DNA of 64,000 nt from Paragyromitra xinjiangensis (lineage: Eukaryota; Ascomycota; Pezizomycetes; Pezizales; Discinaceae): contig JBCAMK010000007.1 in NCBI GenBank assembly GCA_038503065.1, positions 1,178,001-1,242,000 on the forward strand, in the 5' to 3' direction. The notes under the pieces were generated by a model. It was not told where the DNA came from, made no database searches, and saw only the letters and a program-made list of their open reading frames with translations. Of the stretch, positions 49,463-60,547 are shown one piece after another (the stretch's first letter is position 1; every line of letters begins with the position of its first letter). Both the position numbers and the translations under genes were made by a program.

Positions 49463-51490
49463 TTACTGGTCAACTTGAGGCTCCTCAGCAACATAATGCA
49501 GGTAAGCTCCTAACAGCTTAATCCCCTCAATGTAATTCCTTTTATCGAGTTTCTCTGTGCCAAATATCAGTAAAAGGCCTCGTCGAAACTGCATGGACAG
49601 AACCTACCGTTGATACTATGCGCAGCATCTGTACTACTTCCCATCGGCAATAGCAGAACGTTCTTCCCAGTGGCCTGCTCAAATGTCAAAGTAACTGGAA
49701 TACTTCCGCCCTCTCTAGTCATGTCCGGTTTGACCTTGAACACGCTCTCAACAGCCTTCGCAGCTGCAGCAAAGTTCCAGTGTTTGGGACTTGATACCCA
49801 CCACTTTCCGGCATGTAAAAGCCCCGCTTTCATGGTATTATTCGTCTTAATCTTCTCCCACTCGAAGTTCAAATGATTAAGGACAACCTTATCCACATCG
49901 TCGGGTTCCATGTTAGGAACTGTACGGACGGAGAATTTACCAATGACCTTGGCAGGGATGACGGTCTTGGCTCCCGGAGCGGAGAAAGCACCTTCAATGC
50001 CGTGAATAGATAGTGATGGAAAACGCCATCTAAATAACCATGGCATTAAAAAGATGCTCAGAAAATTTCAGACAATAAGAGTTCTTACCTCGCCATCAGA
50101 GTGCTCTCCTTGTCCTTATAGATACTGGTCTCGCTGCCTAGTCCAGCGTAAAGGTCTTCCATCTCGAAGCTGATACCTTCATATAATTTCTTCTCCTCCT
50201 CGTCAACTGGGGCAACGAGTTCATTCAATCCAGGGATCAGAATCTTCCCCCTGTTGTCCACCAGTGTTCCCAATAGCTTAACAAGATCGGTCATCGGCTC
50301 GGTGACTGATCCCCCGTAGACACCGGAGTGAAGGTCTTGACCTGGGCCATGGATGGAAACTTCGTAATAGGATACTCCACGGAGGCCGTAGGTTAGGCAA
50401 GGCTTTTCAGAACCGAGCCAGTAGTTGTCGGAAATACAAACAGCCTCAGCATCCTTGAAGAATTTCTTGGCTTCTTCGTGAATGAGATCGTCAAGACCTT
50501 CGGATCCATATTCTTCCATACCCTCAAAGCACATGAGAAGATTCACGGGAAATTCGATACCAGCTCTACATTGAAGTCAGCAAACCCCTAGGAAAGATCT
50601 CGCCGAATGGTTTAATCACTTTTGATGGGCCTCGATGGCATTTAACCACCCTAAACTGGTCATTTGTCAGCTATTTTGCCCATATCACGCGAAAAGAATA
50701 CTAACACAGGACCCTTGTCATCTGTGCTTCCTCTTCCAAACATCTTTCCTGTATCCTTCTCTACGTTCAACACAAATGGGTCCGTAGCCCATCCGTCCTC
50801 TTTCAATGCAGGCTGTACATCGTAATGTCCATACACTAAAATAGTTCGCTTGTTGGGATCGCTGCCGTATCTTGATAGAATAATGGGAGGAAGTTCAAGA
50901 TGTGGCCTGCCGGGTTCCTTTCCAAGAGGACGCTTCTCAACGGTAGCCCCAAGGGCAAGAAGTTCCCTTTCGAGGAACTCGGCCATCTTGACGACTTGAG
51001 GGCGGAGATCCGGGTCCGCTGAAACCGAGGGGATAGCAACGGCGGCAGCAAGACCTACAGAAAGATGTCCTTAGAATTATCTTATGTGTTTAGGCTCAGG
51101 TTGGGTCACGAACGTGCGATGAAGGCATCACTCATCGAGTCTACCCTGCAACAAAGTTAGAATTTCTCATTCTCAAAAGCAACAAGCCCTAGCACAAACG
51201 GATCCTTCAATCTCCTCCCGCTGCCACCGATATTCCGAGTGATAAAAAGGAATAAAGACTAGGGGAACACACTGATCAAAATAGCCCTGAAGCTGTGGAG
51301 CCATGATCGTATTTTTGGATGAGTGATATCTTTGAATCGGATATCGGCAAGGCCTGGGAACAATAGTTCTTGTTGAAGAAAGTGAGGGAGAAAATTGAAA
51401 AGCTGGAGAACAGCTCAAATGAATACGTGGGAATGGCTTAAGAACGGGTCGTTGAAGATGAAGGAACCGAGATGTCGACTTCAGGAACAT
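49463..51490 (-). CDS. Cys-Gly metallodipeptidase, Dug1-like (M20A)
   Basis: Zinc or manganese dipeptidase that cleaves Cys-Gly and completes glutathione breakdown. Seven exons (51490-51273, 51145-51114, 51054-50706, 50655-50620, 50565-50089, 50029-49608, 49554-49463) join in phase. From the ATG at 51304 the protein has 479 residues, matching yeast Dug1. From the in-frame ATG at 51490 it has 541. Metal ligands are visible in GHYDVQPA, STDDKGP, FEGMEEYGSEG, CISDNYWLG and AAHSINEKL. The extra 62 residues contain no Asp or Glu, many Arg and Ser, and end in RYHSS, a good mitochondrial processing site, so alternative starts may send the enzyme to mitochondria and cytosol. Two exons are tiny (32 and 36 nt). 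Dug1 works with Dug2-Dug3 in the DUG pathway; neither partner is in this window. Confidence 0.93.
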
Positions 51491-53126
51491 GTGGTGGGGT
51501 CGTGTGAGGAGGGGTAAGTATGGTGAGACGTGAGTTCGAGGCAGGGTTTGCCAAGACCTTGAATCAAACGGCTAGACGCGGAGCATTGACACCAACGTGA
51601 TAAGTACGCGTGACGTAAAGACTAAAAGAGTACATATAACTAGGACTTTCTTATCCTTATGCTCATCCTCCCCCTGACAGGAATTATTTTCTACTGCTCT
51701 TTCCCCCTCTTTGCTTTGCCCAGCTGATATCTCAAAGTACCCCCGAACCGATACCGTGAATATACCGAGTGATTGTTCGTGACACGAACAAGTATAGAGG
51801 ATGAATAGTAATGTGACTGCTAAAAGATCGGAGGATCCATTTAACAGAGGAGTTATAGCGCTAATTAGCCCATCAACACGAAGAGTGTTACATCGGGACC
51901 ATTTTACGCTGCGGTCATTTAAAATGAGTGTCCAAATCCAAAAGTGACGAGTTCATTTGGCGATCCCCATCATTGCCCGCTCGAGTGCCTCTCAACTACT
52001 TGCCGACTGATTGGCAAATGGCCAATTACTTGTAGTTTTCCCCAGCCCATTGGGTATTTGTAGTAATCCGCTGGATTAGTATCGTTTGGTCTCGTGCATG
52101 TGATCACTGCAACGCATCAGAGTTTTTTCAACCAAGCCCAATTCTAGATTGTGGTACTTAGGGTCGTATCCCACACTCAGGATAACTAAACTCTTGCCTC
52201 TAGGCAGTTCGTTATCGACGGTGTTGGGAAGATTGTCCTTAAATCGTCTTTCAGCTGTATGGTGCAGGGCTGCTCAATCAAAGATCTGCTCCTTGCTTGC
52301 TTCTTGGGCGGTTGGCTGTTCTCCATCATTACCAGGATATGTTTGATTTTCAATTGTCATCCTCACCATCGACAAATTAGCGTATGATAGATATATCAAG
52401 GATAATCAACTCGTTAGAGCTCACTGAATAGAGCGTAAAGCAACTAATCTCCAGGTGAGAGGGGTATATGTCCTTAAAGGGATGTAACTCGGCGCGTATG
52501 GGCAGCTTTGCCAGAACCCCACCCGACTGGCCGCGTGTAGTTCTGTGGGATTGATTTATGGTAATATCGATTAGGTGTACTGACTTCTTGTGCTACACCA
52601 ACGATCTAACAAGGCATAAATGCTTTAATTTTCTCTTTCGAACTCATTTCTGACCAATATAGAGGGCTGTAAGAGAAAGAATGTGCGGTTTTCTTGTGTC
52701 TCATCGCTTGAGGGTGCCCTTTCTACCGGATTTGTACCATCACCGCTTAACACTCGTCAAACACCAGGTGGCTGGATGCGTAGCAAAAAAAAAAGGTTGG
52801 ATAGGCTAGATATTCAGCGTTAGTCTCAACACTTCCGGGGCATCAATTCTTTGCCCTAAACCATACCTACCTCAGCTTACAGCATAATTTTTATCGTAAC
52901 ATCGTCATGATGGTTACATGTAGTCCTCAAATTTCGCTCTCTTGACTCTAACAAGATCTTTCGTTGTGGAATACAGAATATGAGTATCTTTTTGTTAGGG
53001 TTAGGTTTGTATGAGACTGCCAAGACAAGCGTCGGAAAACAAGCTAAAACGATGACCAAACTTCACCTGTGTGCAAGCTCTAACTACACCTCATCTTTCT
53101 TTCTCAAACAACCAACGCAAAAAGAT
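51491..53126. other. divergent promoter region, Dug1-like gene and kinase
   Basis: About 1.6 kb between divergently transcribed genes. It contains one TACATGTA palindrome at 52915. No gene or RNA is recognised. The last 100 bases form the kinase leader. Confidence 0.5.
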
Positions 53127-54800
53127 ATGGCCGACCAAGAACCTTCCCCGCGCTGGCTTTCCATCACCGGTAAAGCTCTCCCTCGTTTAGATCTTCCTGA
53201 CGGCATGCCTGGTTCGTTCTCACCCCTCCCTATACACCAGATCAATACGAGCTTTGCTGAATGTTATTATAGGAAGATGTCGCAATATTAACGACTTCGA
53301 ATTCCTCAATCAGCTCGGTGAAGGGAGTTCGTACCTCCATGTTCCATTCCTCTTTTCGCACGCGTAAGCTAACTCATCTTCTACTAGCCTACGGCGTAGT
53401 CCACCGTGCGCACGACCACAAGACCTCGAAGATTGTCGCCCTCAAACAAGTTCGCATCTTCGATTCCGACCGCGGCAACGGTATCCCTATCACCGCTCTC
53501 CGCGAAATTTCGATTCTTAAATCGCTCCGCCACAATAACGTCGTCAATGTTCTTGATGTGGCCGTAGGGACTGAGCTGGATGACGTCTATATGGTCATGG
53601 AGTATGCAGAGCAGGTTGGTGGATTTTCCCTTTGGGCGGAGCAGTGATGTTTGGGTACGGTGGTAGAGAATCGTGGGCGCACATCGGCTGGCTTATGGTT
53701 CCCTCGCCCGGTGTTGAGGCAACGGGCGGGTGAAGCGCGCGCCGCTGCTACGACGCTTTATAGGATTTGGCAAACCTTCTTGATCATGCGAGGGTAAAGT
53801 ATTCAGACAGTGAAGGTATGCATTATTGACCCTATGAAAGAGGAGAAAGGTTCACTGAGTTTATTTACGGAATGGATAGTAAAATGTCTCATGAAACAAT
53901 TGCTTGAGGGACTTGAATATCTGCATAAACACGACATTATTCACCGGTTTGTTTGCCCCTTATTATTCACAGCTCACCCAAATGCTAATATTGACAGCGA
54001 CATCAAAATGTCCAATCTCCTTCTCACAGCCAAAGGCATCCTTAAAATTGGTTTGCAATCCATGACCCGAGACTAGGTTTCGAGAAACCACGATTTGAGA
54101 CTAATCCTCCACAGCTGATTTTGGTATGGCTCGTGAATATTCCTCTCGCCCACTCACCCCTGGCGTCGTAACCGTTTGGTACCGCGCCCCCGAACTCCTC
54201 CTCTCCGCAACTCGTTACACCACCGCCGTCGACCTCTGGTCTGCCGGGTGCATCATGGGCGAACTCATCTTACAACTCCCGCTCCTTCCTGGTGAGTCTG
54301 AGATTGAACAGTTCAGTCTCATAGTCAAGCTGCTAGGCTCGCCTAACGACAAAATCTGGCCTAAAATGAGGCTCCTCCCCGGCATATATGATCGTGGTCG
54401 TGCTGAGGAAGCATCGGTGGGCAGGGCTCGCTATGTACCCCCGCCTGTAGGAGCGCAGAGGGAGAATATGTTGGAGAGGAGGTTGGTCGGGCAGTCAAAG
54501 GGGACGATCAGGTTGATCAATGAGATGCTCACGTTTGATCCTGAGAAGCGGATCAGCGCGGGGGATGCACTCAAGGGGCGGTATTTTACGAGGGAGATGC
54601 CGCCGCCGCAGAGGCCGGAGTTGATTCAAACTTTCCCAGAGATCAGGAACGAGGATGTTCCTGGGAAAAAGGGTGGAGGTGGAGGGGAGAGTGTGGTTGG
54701 GGGGAAGAGAAAGGGGAAGGATGCAGGCGGGTATGTTTTCGATTTCGGAGACGATTTCGGGGTGAGGAAGAGGCATAAGCAGTTGGAGAGGAGGGACTGA
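53127..54800 (+). CDS. cyclin-dependent kinase, CDK10/CDK11 family
   Basis: Seven exons (53127-53211, 53273-53326, 53388-53614, 53764-53815, 53880-53946, 53998-54050, 54115-54800) join in phase to give 407 residues. The kinase domain starts with DFEFLNQLGEGTYGVV (36-51) and the ATP lysine is Lys66 in VALKQ. The cyclin-binding helix reads PITALRE (80-86). The catalytic loop is HRDIKMSN, the metal motif is DFGMA (181-185), and the activation segment is LTPGVVTVWYRAPE with Thr194 and Thr199. PLLPGESEIEQFSLIVKLLG and the closing PELIQTFPEIRNE fit the CDK10/CDK11 (fission yeast Ppk23) group rather than Cdk1. PITALRE itself is the name motif of CDK9, but the rest does not fit Bur1/CDK9. The C-terminal 50 residues are Gly/Lys-rich with a basic end, possibly a nuclear signal. 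Probable role: transcription or splicing-linked CDK; cyclin unknown. Confidence 0.9.
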
Positions 54801-54968
54801 TGGAGGTAGAGAGGGTGGAAAAAGGGTAATGGTGGATGTAAAATGTTACTTTTATCTTGGTTGTGGCTTCATTTGGAGATTATAGAGAGCTTGACGGTTT
54901 CTTTAGGGATACGAGAAATTTATTAGGAAAGCAACGAGTGCGGTACTAAAAGTTTCTAAGATGCAAAG

Positions 54969-54988
54969 AAATCACATGTATGTGATTT
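54969..54988. repeat. 9-bp inverted repeat between convergent genes
   Basis: AAATCACAT and ATGTGATTT face each other across two bases. It lies in the 374-bp gap (54801-55174) between the convergent kinase and four-TM genes, so it may be part of either 3' end. No other feature is seen in this gap. Confidence 0.55.
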
Positions 54989-55174
54989 GGTATAGTCGAG
55001 GATCCAAATCCGGTGTAACACAAACTAAACACCAAAAGTATCGTAAACTAATAACAAACAAAAAAATCATCAGTCATGAAAAGCACAGCAGCCACATCCA
55101 TCAATACCCCCTAATCGCATAGCTCCTTCTAACTTTCCACTTTCCCAAATTAGTCTGTTTTGGGACAGGGCCCA

Positions 55175-56060
55175 CTACTTCAACAACTCATACCCTCCTT
55201 CAGGGGGCAAGAACCATCCAGCCATAGAAATAAAAACCGCCAAAAGTGCCGTAACACCCCAACTCACCGTCGCTAGGACCCAGCTCAGATCTAGTTTCCA
55301 GCCTACGAAGAACCTGTCGTCATAGTCGTATAGGTAGTTAACCAAGGACGCTGCGATGCACTGTATAATCACTATATCCCGCGCCCAAACTCAATACTAT
55401 ATCTCTACCAAATGGTAAATGTCAAAGGGTAGTACCGTTAAACCCCAACAAAACGGACAACATTTTCCACCCGTTCTCTCGTTTCGTTCTTCCGCCTGCT
55501 ATGATAGCAACAAAGGCAACCAAATTCATCCCCTCGAGCACAAGTGCGAATGTCATTAAGAACCCAGTCGAGCGCCACATAGAACAGAAATAACGATCGC
55601 TCCCATGGCAGTCGGCGTATGTAGGAAAGTGGGAGCACCCTCTAGGGCTGAGTGGAGATGAAGAGCAGCGTTTGTGGAGGCCAAGTTGAGTACTAATTGT
55701 TCCGGAAGACTTTTTTTTCGGTTTAGCCCCGAACGTAACTGAAGCGGGCTTTGTGCGAAAAAAACAAAACTTACAGTATGTTCTTCATACGATATCCATC
55801 TTGGCAAGAGTATTGAGCTCAGGGTTAGAGCAGTGGCTAAGTAGCTTCCGTGTCAGCCTTTGCTTCTGTTCGTAATATTTCTCCTAGAGTTGCGCCTTCC
55901 TGTATCTTTCCCCGCTTTTACTAGAGAGGGTAGAGTCATGGGAAGCTCCCCTCCTTGTAGATTCCCGCTTGTTGCAAAAAATAAAAGCCAGCTAGCGATG
56001 ACGTAACGTACCTCCAATAAACACTCCTAGCGACGCGCCATAAACCGCAGTCCTAGGCAT
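55175..56060 (-). CDS. small four-transmembrane protein, uncharacterised
   Basis: Four exons (56060-56012, 55836-55775, 55709-55436, 55371-55175) join in phase to give 193 residues. Four hydrophobic spans are clear, at roughly residues 6-28, 92-115, 122-147 and 162-186. A cysteine-rich loop of about 60 residues lies between the first two (RCSS, RGCSHF, ADCHG, YFCSMWRS). This is the claudin/Sur7 layout: a long first extracellular loop with conserved cysteines. DYDDRFFVGWKLDLSWVLA before the last span and PPEGGYELL at the end look like conserved fungal signatures, but I cannot name the family with certainty. It probably sits in the plasma or another membrane. The second intron has a rival acceptor that would leave only 26 nt; the one chosen gives 65 nt and keeps frame. 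Confidence 0.78.
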
Positions 56061-58591
56061 TGCGAATTCCGCTCTAATTATCTAATGAAATTGAAGATCG
56101 AGGATGTTGGTATTAAGTATAGTCGAAATGCGGGGAGAGGCCGAGGAGCAGCAGTAAGAGGTGGAGAAGGAAAACAAAAGAAAAGGCCCTTTCAGAATCG
56201 AGAATCATCGGAATCGCCGCTTGATTCCTTGCGAGGTGAACAAGGCGAGTGAGAACGTGGTACACAGCCAGGAAACGGCTGTGCAGATTAGCGCGGCCAG
56301 ATGAAACCAGGGGTTGTTATTGGTTGCACGGCTTGTTTTATGAGATAACCGCAGGGAGACAAGATGCCTACGTAGCCTCAACGAAATAACAGGTGTGCCT
56401 TTTGGTGTAATTTTATTACCGTGGTTGAGCCAAGGGTGGGAACGTTTACTGGTAAGTGGTAAGAGAATGTTGGCCAGTGGTTTTGTTTTACCGGTTGAAT
56501 TAGAGTTGCTGATGCGAAGTACCAATGTAAGCATAACCCTAACCCTAAATGCCCTTCTTAGCACTGGTGCCTTGCTGTTAATGATAGATGGGGTTTTAGT
56601 AGTAAGCTCGGCTAGTTTTAAGATTCCACGTGGGACAATATCTACCCAGGAAATCCTCGAGTCAGGCCTGAGCAAGTTCGGGTTGAGATCTAGGAACAAT
56701 TGAATAATGAAGAATTTCAAGTACATCATACTATCGATCAAGATACTACATGCACCTCTTTAGGAAGATAAAGAGCTTTGATCTAGCTTCATCGGTTCAT
56801 ATGCCAGCGTTTTACCGACTGTTCTATTAGCCTTCCCCCGAGGTTCATTCCGAGGGTCACAAGGCCTCCATCCCACCAATAACCTCACCCCACTTTTGAG
56901 TTATGGCCCTTCATTTGCTCTTTCTACCTCTCTCCTCATCCGAAGCAAAGCCAAATCTCCCTCAGCGATTATCGGAGAGCGTAAGGTAGAGAAGAAGCAA
57001 CGCCTTCCCTCCCGTAAGAATCTCCTGGATCATACTTCCAACAGTCCCGTAGGGTCCACGGTCCCTACTATTTTGACTCGTAGGCTAATATGACTTCAGC
57101 CCTGACCTAAAGGATGTTTCTCGGATGTGAGTCCGCCATGCTGGACTCATGCCCAATTTCTGGGGTGGCGGCCAAAGGGCTAGGCTTCAGTTTCTCCGAA
57201 GTTAGTTTCGACATTGTTGCCCTGCTGCTCGGGCTCAGCCCCGGAGAATAGGTCGAGATGCTTCTCCTTCCTCAGCAGGGTACCTTCGAGGTCAGTACAA
57301 CGCCAATAACGGCAACCTATTATGCTTCCCCTACTCTGTCAAGTTTGGAGATATCTCGCTTTGGTGGGTGTAATAGGCGATATGCTCGGACATTTAACTT
57401 CAACTATTGAAGTTCCTTGGCTTTGCTCAAATATAGACGTCATTTTGCATAGCCTTTTATCACTGGAAGTCACTCGCCGAGGCTTGGCCGTCGGGCAGCG
57501 TACCGCGTGTGGCGGTATAGATTATGGTGAGTAACCCCGAAGAAAAAACAAAAACTAGGTCAGAGTTCCTGTAACGTTAAGGCTATATAGGTGGTTGAGT
57601 TTTGGATTTGGGCTGAAGTCTTCTCAAGTGCCGGTGTCAGTACGGGCTGTGAATTATGGAAGAGCCATCCAAGCACCGCCACCTCTACCTACACATCCCA
57701 CCTCCACCAAATTCGCTCAATCCGTATCCCTGTCACGATAAGTTCTGTGGGTGTTGGTTGGCAAGATTTCTGATTAATTTCGCCAGGGCTATGGAACCGT
57801 GTCCGTATACAAAAGGGAAAAGACCCGTTAGATATCTACTACATCTTGTTGCGAAAACCTTGACGTCCAGTTGAGTACTCTCTGATACTATCTATTCAAG
57901 GGAGAACTTGCAGTATCGGGACTACATGGATATCGGCCCACGAATTCTGGATGGGCAACCGACTTGGCGCGCTTTTAAACTGCTGTTTTCAAATGTGGAG
58001 TTTAAGGCAACAGAGCTGGGGGTATATAGTAGGTAGAAGGGCGCTAAAAAACCGTGCCGTTGGAAAAGGATGGGGTTTGGAAGCCTTCTCATGTCTTACC
58101 TTGAACTCTTGGCGCGCCACACGCGCCATGCTACGGGAGAGGCTGAGTGGATATTTCACAAAATCAGAAGTATTTCTCTCGCGAACTTTTTGTACTGTAT
58201 ATGCCTCGCCCAGTATTTCTTTACCTACTCCGAAATCTTTACGATCTACGAAACTACTACTCCTTAGACTACTTCCTCTACGATGTCTGCGCTTAGTCCT
58301 GACTACAGGTTGATGCCTGCGTTTCGGAAGATGGAGTCTAACGCAGATTGCAACTTGATCGAGCGCGAGAATCGAATACTGCCTAAGGAAATATTCGTTT
58401 TACTCACCGATCGTGGGCGTTCATGTGAAGTGCCTGGTGAAGACAAGAACGTGAAACGGCTCTGTAGGAGGAGGAGTCGAACAACGAGTTGTCAAGGTAA
58501 GTAGCTGGTGCTAAAGAGGCCGTTGAGCCTCGATTACTGACTGAGTTCCCAAGGCCCTATATCGAATATAAAATCACGGCTGTCTTGTATT
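56061..58591. other. intergenic region, four-TM gene to F-box gene
   Basis: About 2.5 kb. A 178-codon minus-strand frame (56,205-56,741) and a 102-codon plus-strand frame overlap each other with no family signal, so neither is called. A two-unit CCCTAA tract occurs at 56,534-56,549. GAGTCC/GGACTC pairs around 57,130-57,148. Nothing else is supported. Confidence 0.45.
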
Positions 58592-60118
58592 ATGCGCCTC
58601 GAAAGCTCCAAGCCGACTTCCCCCCCAACTGCTAAACGACCGATCCATCTCCCGAGCGAAATAATCTACCAAATCCTCTCTCACTTCACCGCTGCAGATG
58701 CTGCCCGATCTGAAGGCGGTAGTTATCGCACATATTGCTCTCTCTGCCATCTCCAGCACCTGTACACTTGCTGCCTGATATCTAAAATCTGGAACAAAGC
58801 TGCTACGGGAATCCTCTACTCAAACCTCAAACTCGATCTCGACGGAACGTGCGAGTATCATTGGCGTGGGATTCCGTGGCGTGATGGCAAAGTTTGGTGG
58901 AGGAGACGCCATTCATATCTGAACGACAGATATCTCAAGCCACTCCTGCGAACGTTGACCCTGAGGCAAGATCTTGCGAACTGTTTCCGTACGATTGAGA
59001 TCGATATCCATGATCATATGAAGCCGGACTATAAGGCGCTTCCATTGTACGCGGAACTCATTGCTTTATGCCCCAATCTTAAATCAATAATCGGAGATCC
59101 ATGTATCTTTTTCTGCCCAAACCACAACTTTCCATCGTGCCAAGAGTCCTTTAGCAATTGCCTCATCAACCGCCTCAGCAGTGGGTACATTAACAGCCGT
59201 GCCCATGCTAGGATACTGAAGCAACAACAAAAGCTTCAGAAAGTCCTCTCAAACTGCGAATTCTGGGAGTCCTGGGAAATTGATAGATGCCAGGGAATGC
59301 AGTCCCCGTTTATCTCTGCGGATTGGAAAAACCTAAAGCACCTCTCGTTCAAAGATTTTAGTTTAAAACCAGAAATCTACGATACCACCGCACTATTACT
59401 AGGCTCCCTTGTCTCACTCGAATCTTTGTCATTAACCAATACAAGCCTGGATATCCTTAGACTGGTACCAGGCAATAAGCTCATCGTCCTCACCATCAAG
59501 AACCCTGATTTCTATGTATCAAATTGGAGCTCCCTTGGTGACATGAAAGAGCTCTGGGCATATCTTTCACAGGGAAAAGGCCCTTCCTCAAGATTGCAAC
59601 GGCTTAGTATTTCGATACCTGCTCGTCATGCCACCCTCACGAAGAAACGGCTCTCAAAAACGCTATCTCTTGCACCGAATCTCCGAGAACTGAGGCTTTC
59701 GACCCACCATGAGGTTGAACGGAACTGCATAGTGTTGAAAGGGGACTTAGAGCTAGACGAGTTTCAGCAGCAACCGTTCCCGATATGTGCGAAGCTCCAG
59801 AAACTGTGGTACTTATTTCCAGGGTGGACCCACAACGAGCTGCTAGTGGAGCTTCTTTCGAAGGAAGGTGCATTTCCGGCGTTGAGGGATGTAGTGTGTT
59901 TTCGCTCTAGTGTCGTCGTGGAGTTGAAAGAACCGGCGGATTGGTATCCACCTATGGGGCTGGAGGCTCGTAGGGTTAGTAAAACAGAGGGTGCGAGAGT
60001 GGATCGGGACCTTGAATCGGAGTTGATTGGGAAAAGAGGGATGGATTGGGTTTATGATTTGTCGATGGAGTGGCGAAGGACTCGTTTTAGGCGCGATGTA
60101 AAAACTGGTTATACCTGA
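58592..60118 (+). CDS. F-box protein with leucine-rich repeats
   Basis: A single-exon gene of 508 residues. An N-terminal F-box spans about 17-85: IHLPSEIIYQILSHF, then, after a short Cys-containing insertion, LYTCCLISKIWNKAATGILY. The rest contains degenerate leucine-rich repeats, such as LKHLSFKDFSL, LVSLESLSLTNTSLDILRL and APNLRELRLST. Such proteins are substrate adaptors of SCF ubiquitin ligases, binding Skp1 through the F-box. The target cannot be predicted. This is a typical expanded, fast-evolving family of moulds, usually annotated as an F-box domain-containing protein. The start follows AT-rich sequence, and the frame has no internal stop or need for an intron. Confidence 0.85.
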   Translation: MRLESSKPTSPPTAKRPIHLPSEIIYQILSHFTAADAARSEGGSYRTYCSLCHLQHLYTCCLISKIWNKAATGILYSNLKLDLDGTCEYHWRGIPWRDGKVWWRRRHSYLNDRYLKPLLRTLTLRQDLANCFRTIEIDIHDHMKPDYKALPLYAELIALCPNLKSIIGDPCIFFCPNHNFPSCQESFSNCLINRLSSGYINSRAHARILKQQQKLQKVLSNCEFWESWEIDRCQGMQSPFISADWKNLKHLSFKDFSLKPEIYDTTALLLGSLVSLESLSLTNTSLDILRLVPGNKLIVLTIKNPDFYVSNWSSLGDMKELWAYLSQGKGPSSRLQRLSISIPARHATLTKKRLSKTLSLAPNLRELRLSTHHEVERNCIVLKGDLELDEFQQQPFPICAKLQKLWYLFPGWTHNELLVELLSKEGAFPALRDVVCFRSSVVVELKEPADWYPPMGLEARRVSKTEGARVDRDLESELIGKRGMDWVYDLSMEWRRTRFRRDVKTGYT

Positions 60119-60547
60119 GGGCTAAGTGGGTGAAGGTAATGGAAAGAGGGCCGGAAAAAGTTTAGGAGATCCTTTCGTTTTGCTATACGTATGCGGGGAG
60201 TTATTTGGACTAGAATTGGGACGGAAATGGGTTAAAAGGAGTTCGGGATTTTTAGATTAATTTTTATTTGTTATGTACCCGTGATCTTTATTATATAGTG
60301 AAGGGGTTTATGTATGAATAAGCCAGTCGACTGCAGAATGCTATTTGCCTGAAAGGGCAGAAGGAAAGAGAGCCCCACAAGCATATCCACCCCACTCCTC
60401 CACACTCCAAGCATAAGGTATCTATAAAGACAATTTTACCTATGCACAATTGCTTCCTTAGCTAGAGCTCTAGTTAGCCTCGAATGAGAATAGTATCAAA
60501 CTCGGCACACATCGTATACATGGTCCTAATCGCAGCTTTAACCTTGC
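60119..60547. other. gap between convergent F-box and WKF-protein genes
   Basis: About 430 bases holding the two 3' ends. It is AT-rich around 60,250-60,300. No element is recognised. Confidence 0.55.

Noticed and set aside
55749..55774. 26-nt intron in the four-TM gene
   Set aside because: Too short for fungal splicing; the acceptor at 55710-55711 gives a normal 65-nt intron in the same phase.
56534..56549. CCCTAACCCTAA, the telomere-type repeat
   Set aside because: Only two units; this occurs by chance and there is no sign of a chromosome end.
56205..56741. 178-codon minus-strand frame and overlapping plus-strand frame
   Set aside because: Overlapping frames on both strands without family features; composition is not coding-like.
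57951..58313. 120-codon frame upstream of the F-box gene
   Set aside because: No domain, overlapping frames in other phases, and no way to splice it to the F-box gene was apparent.
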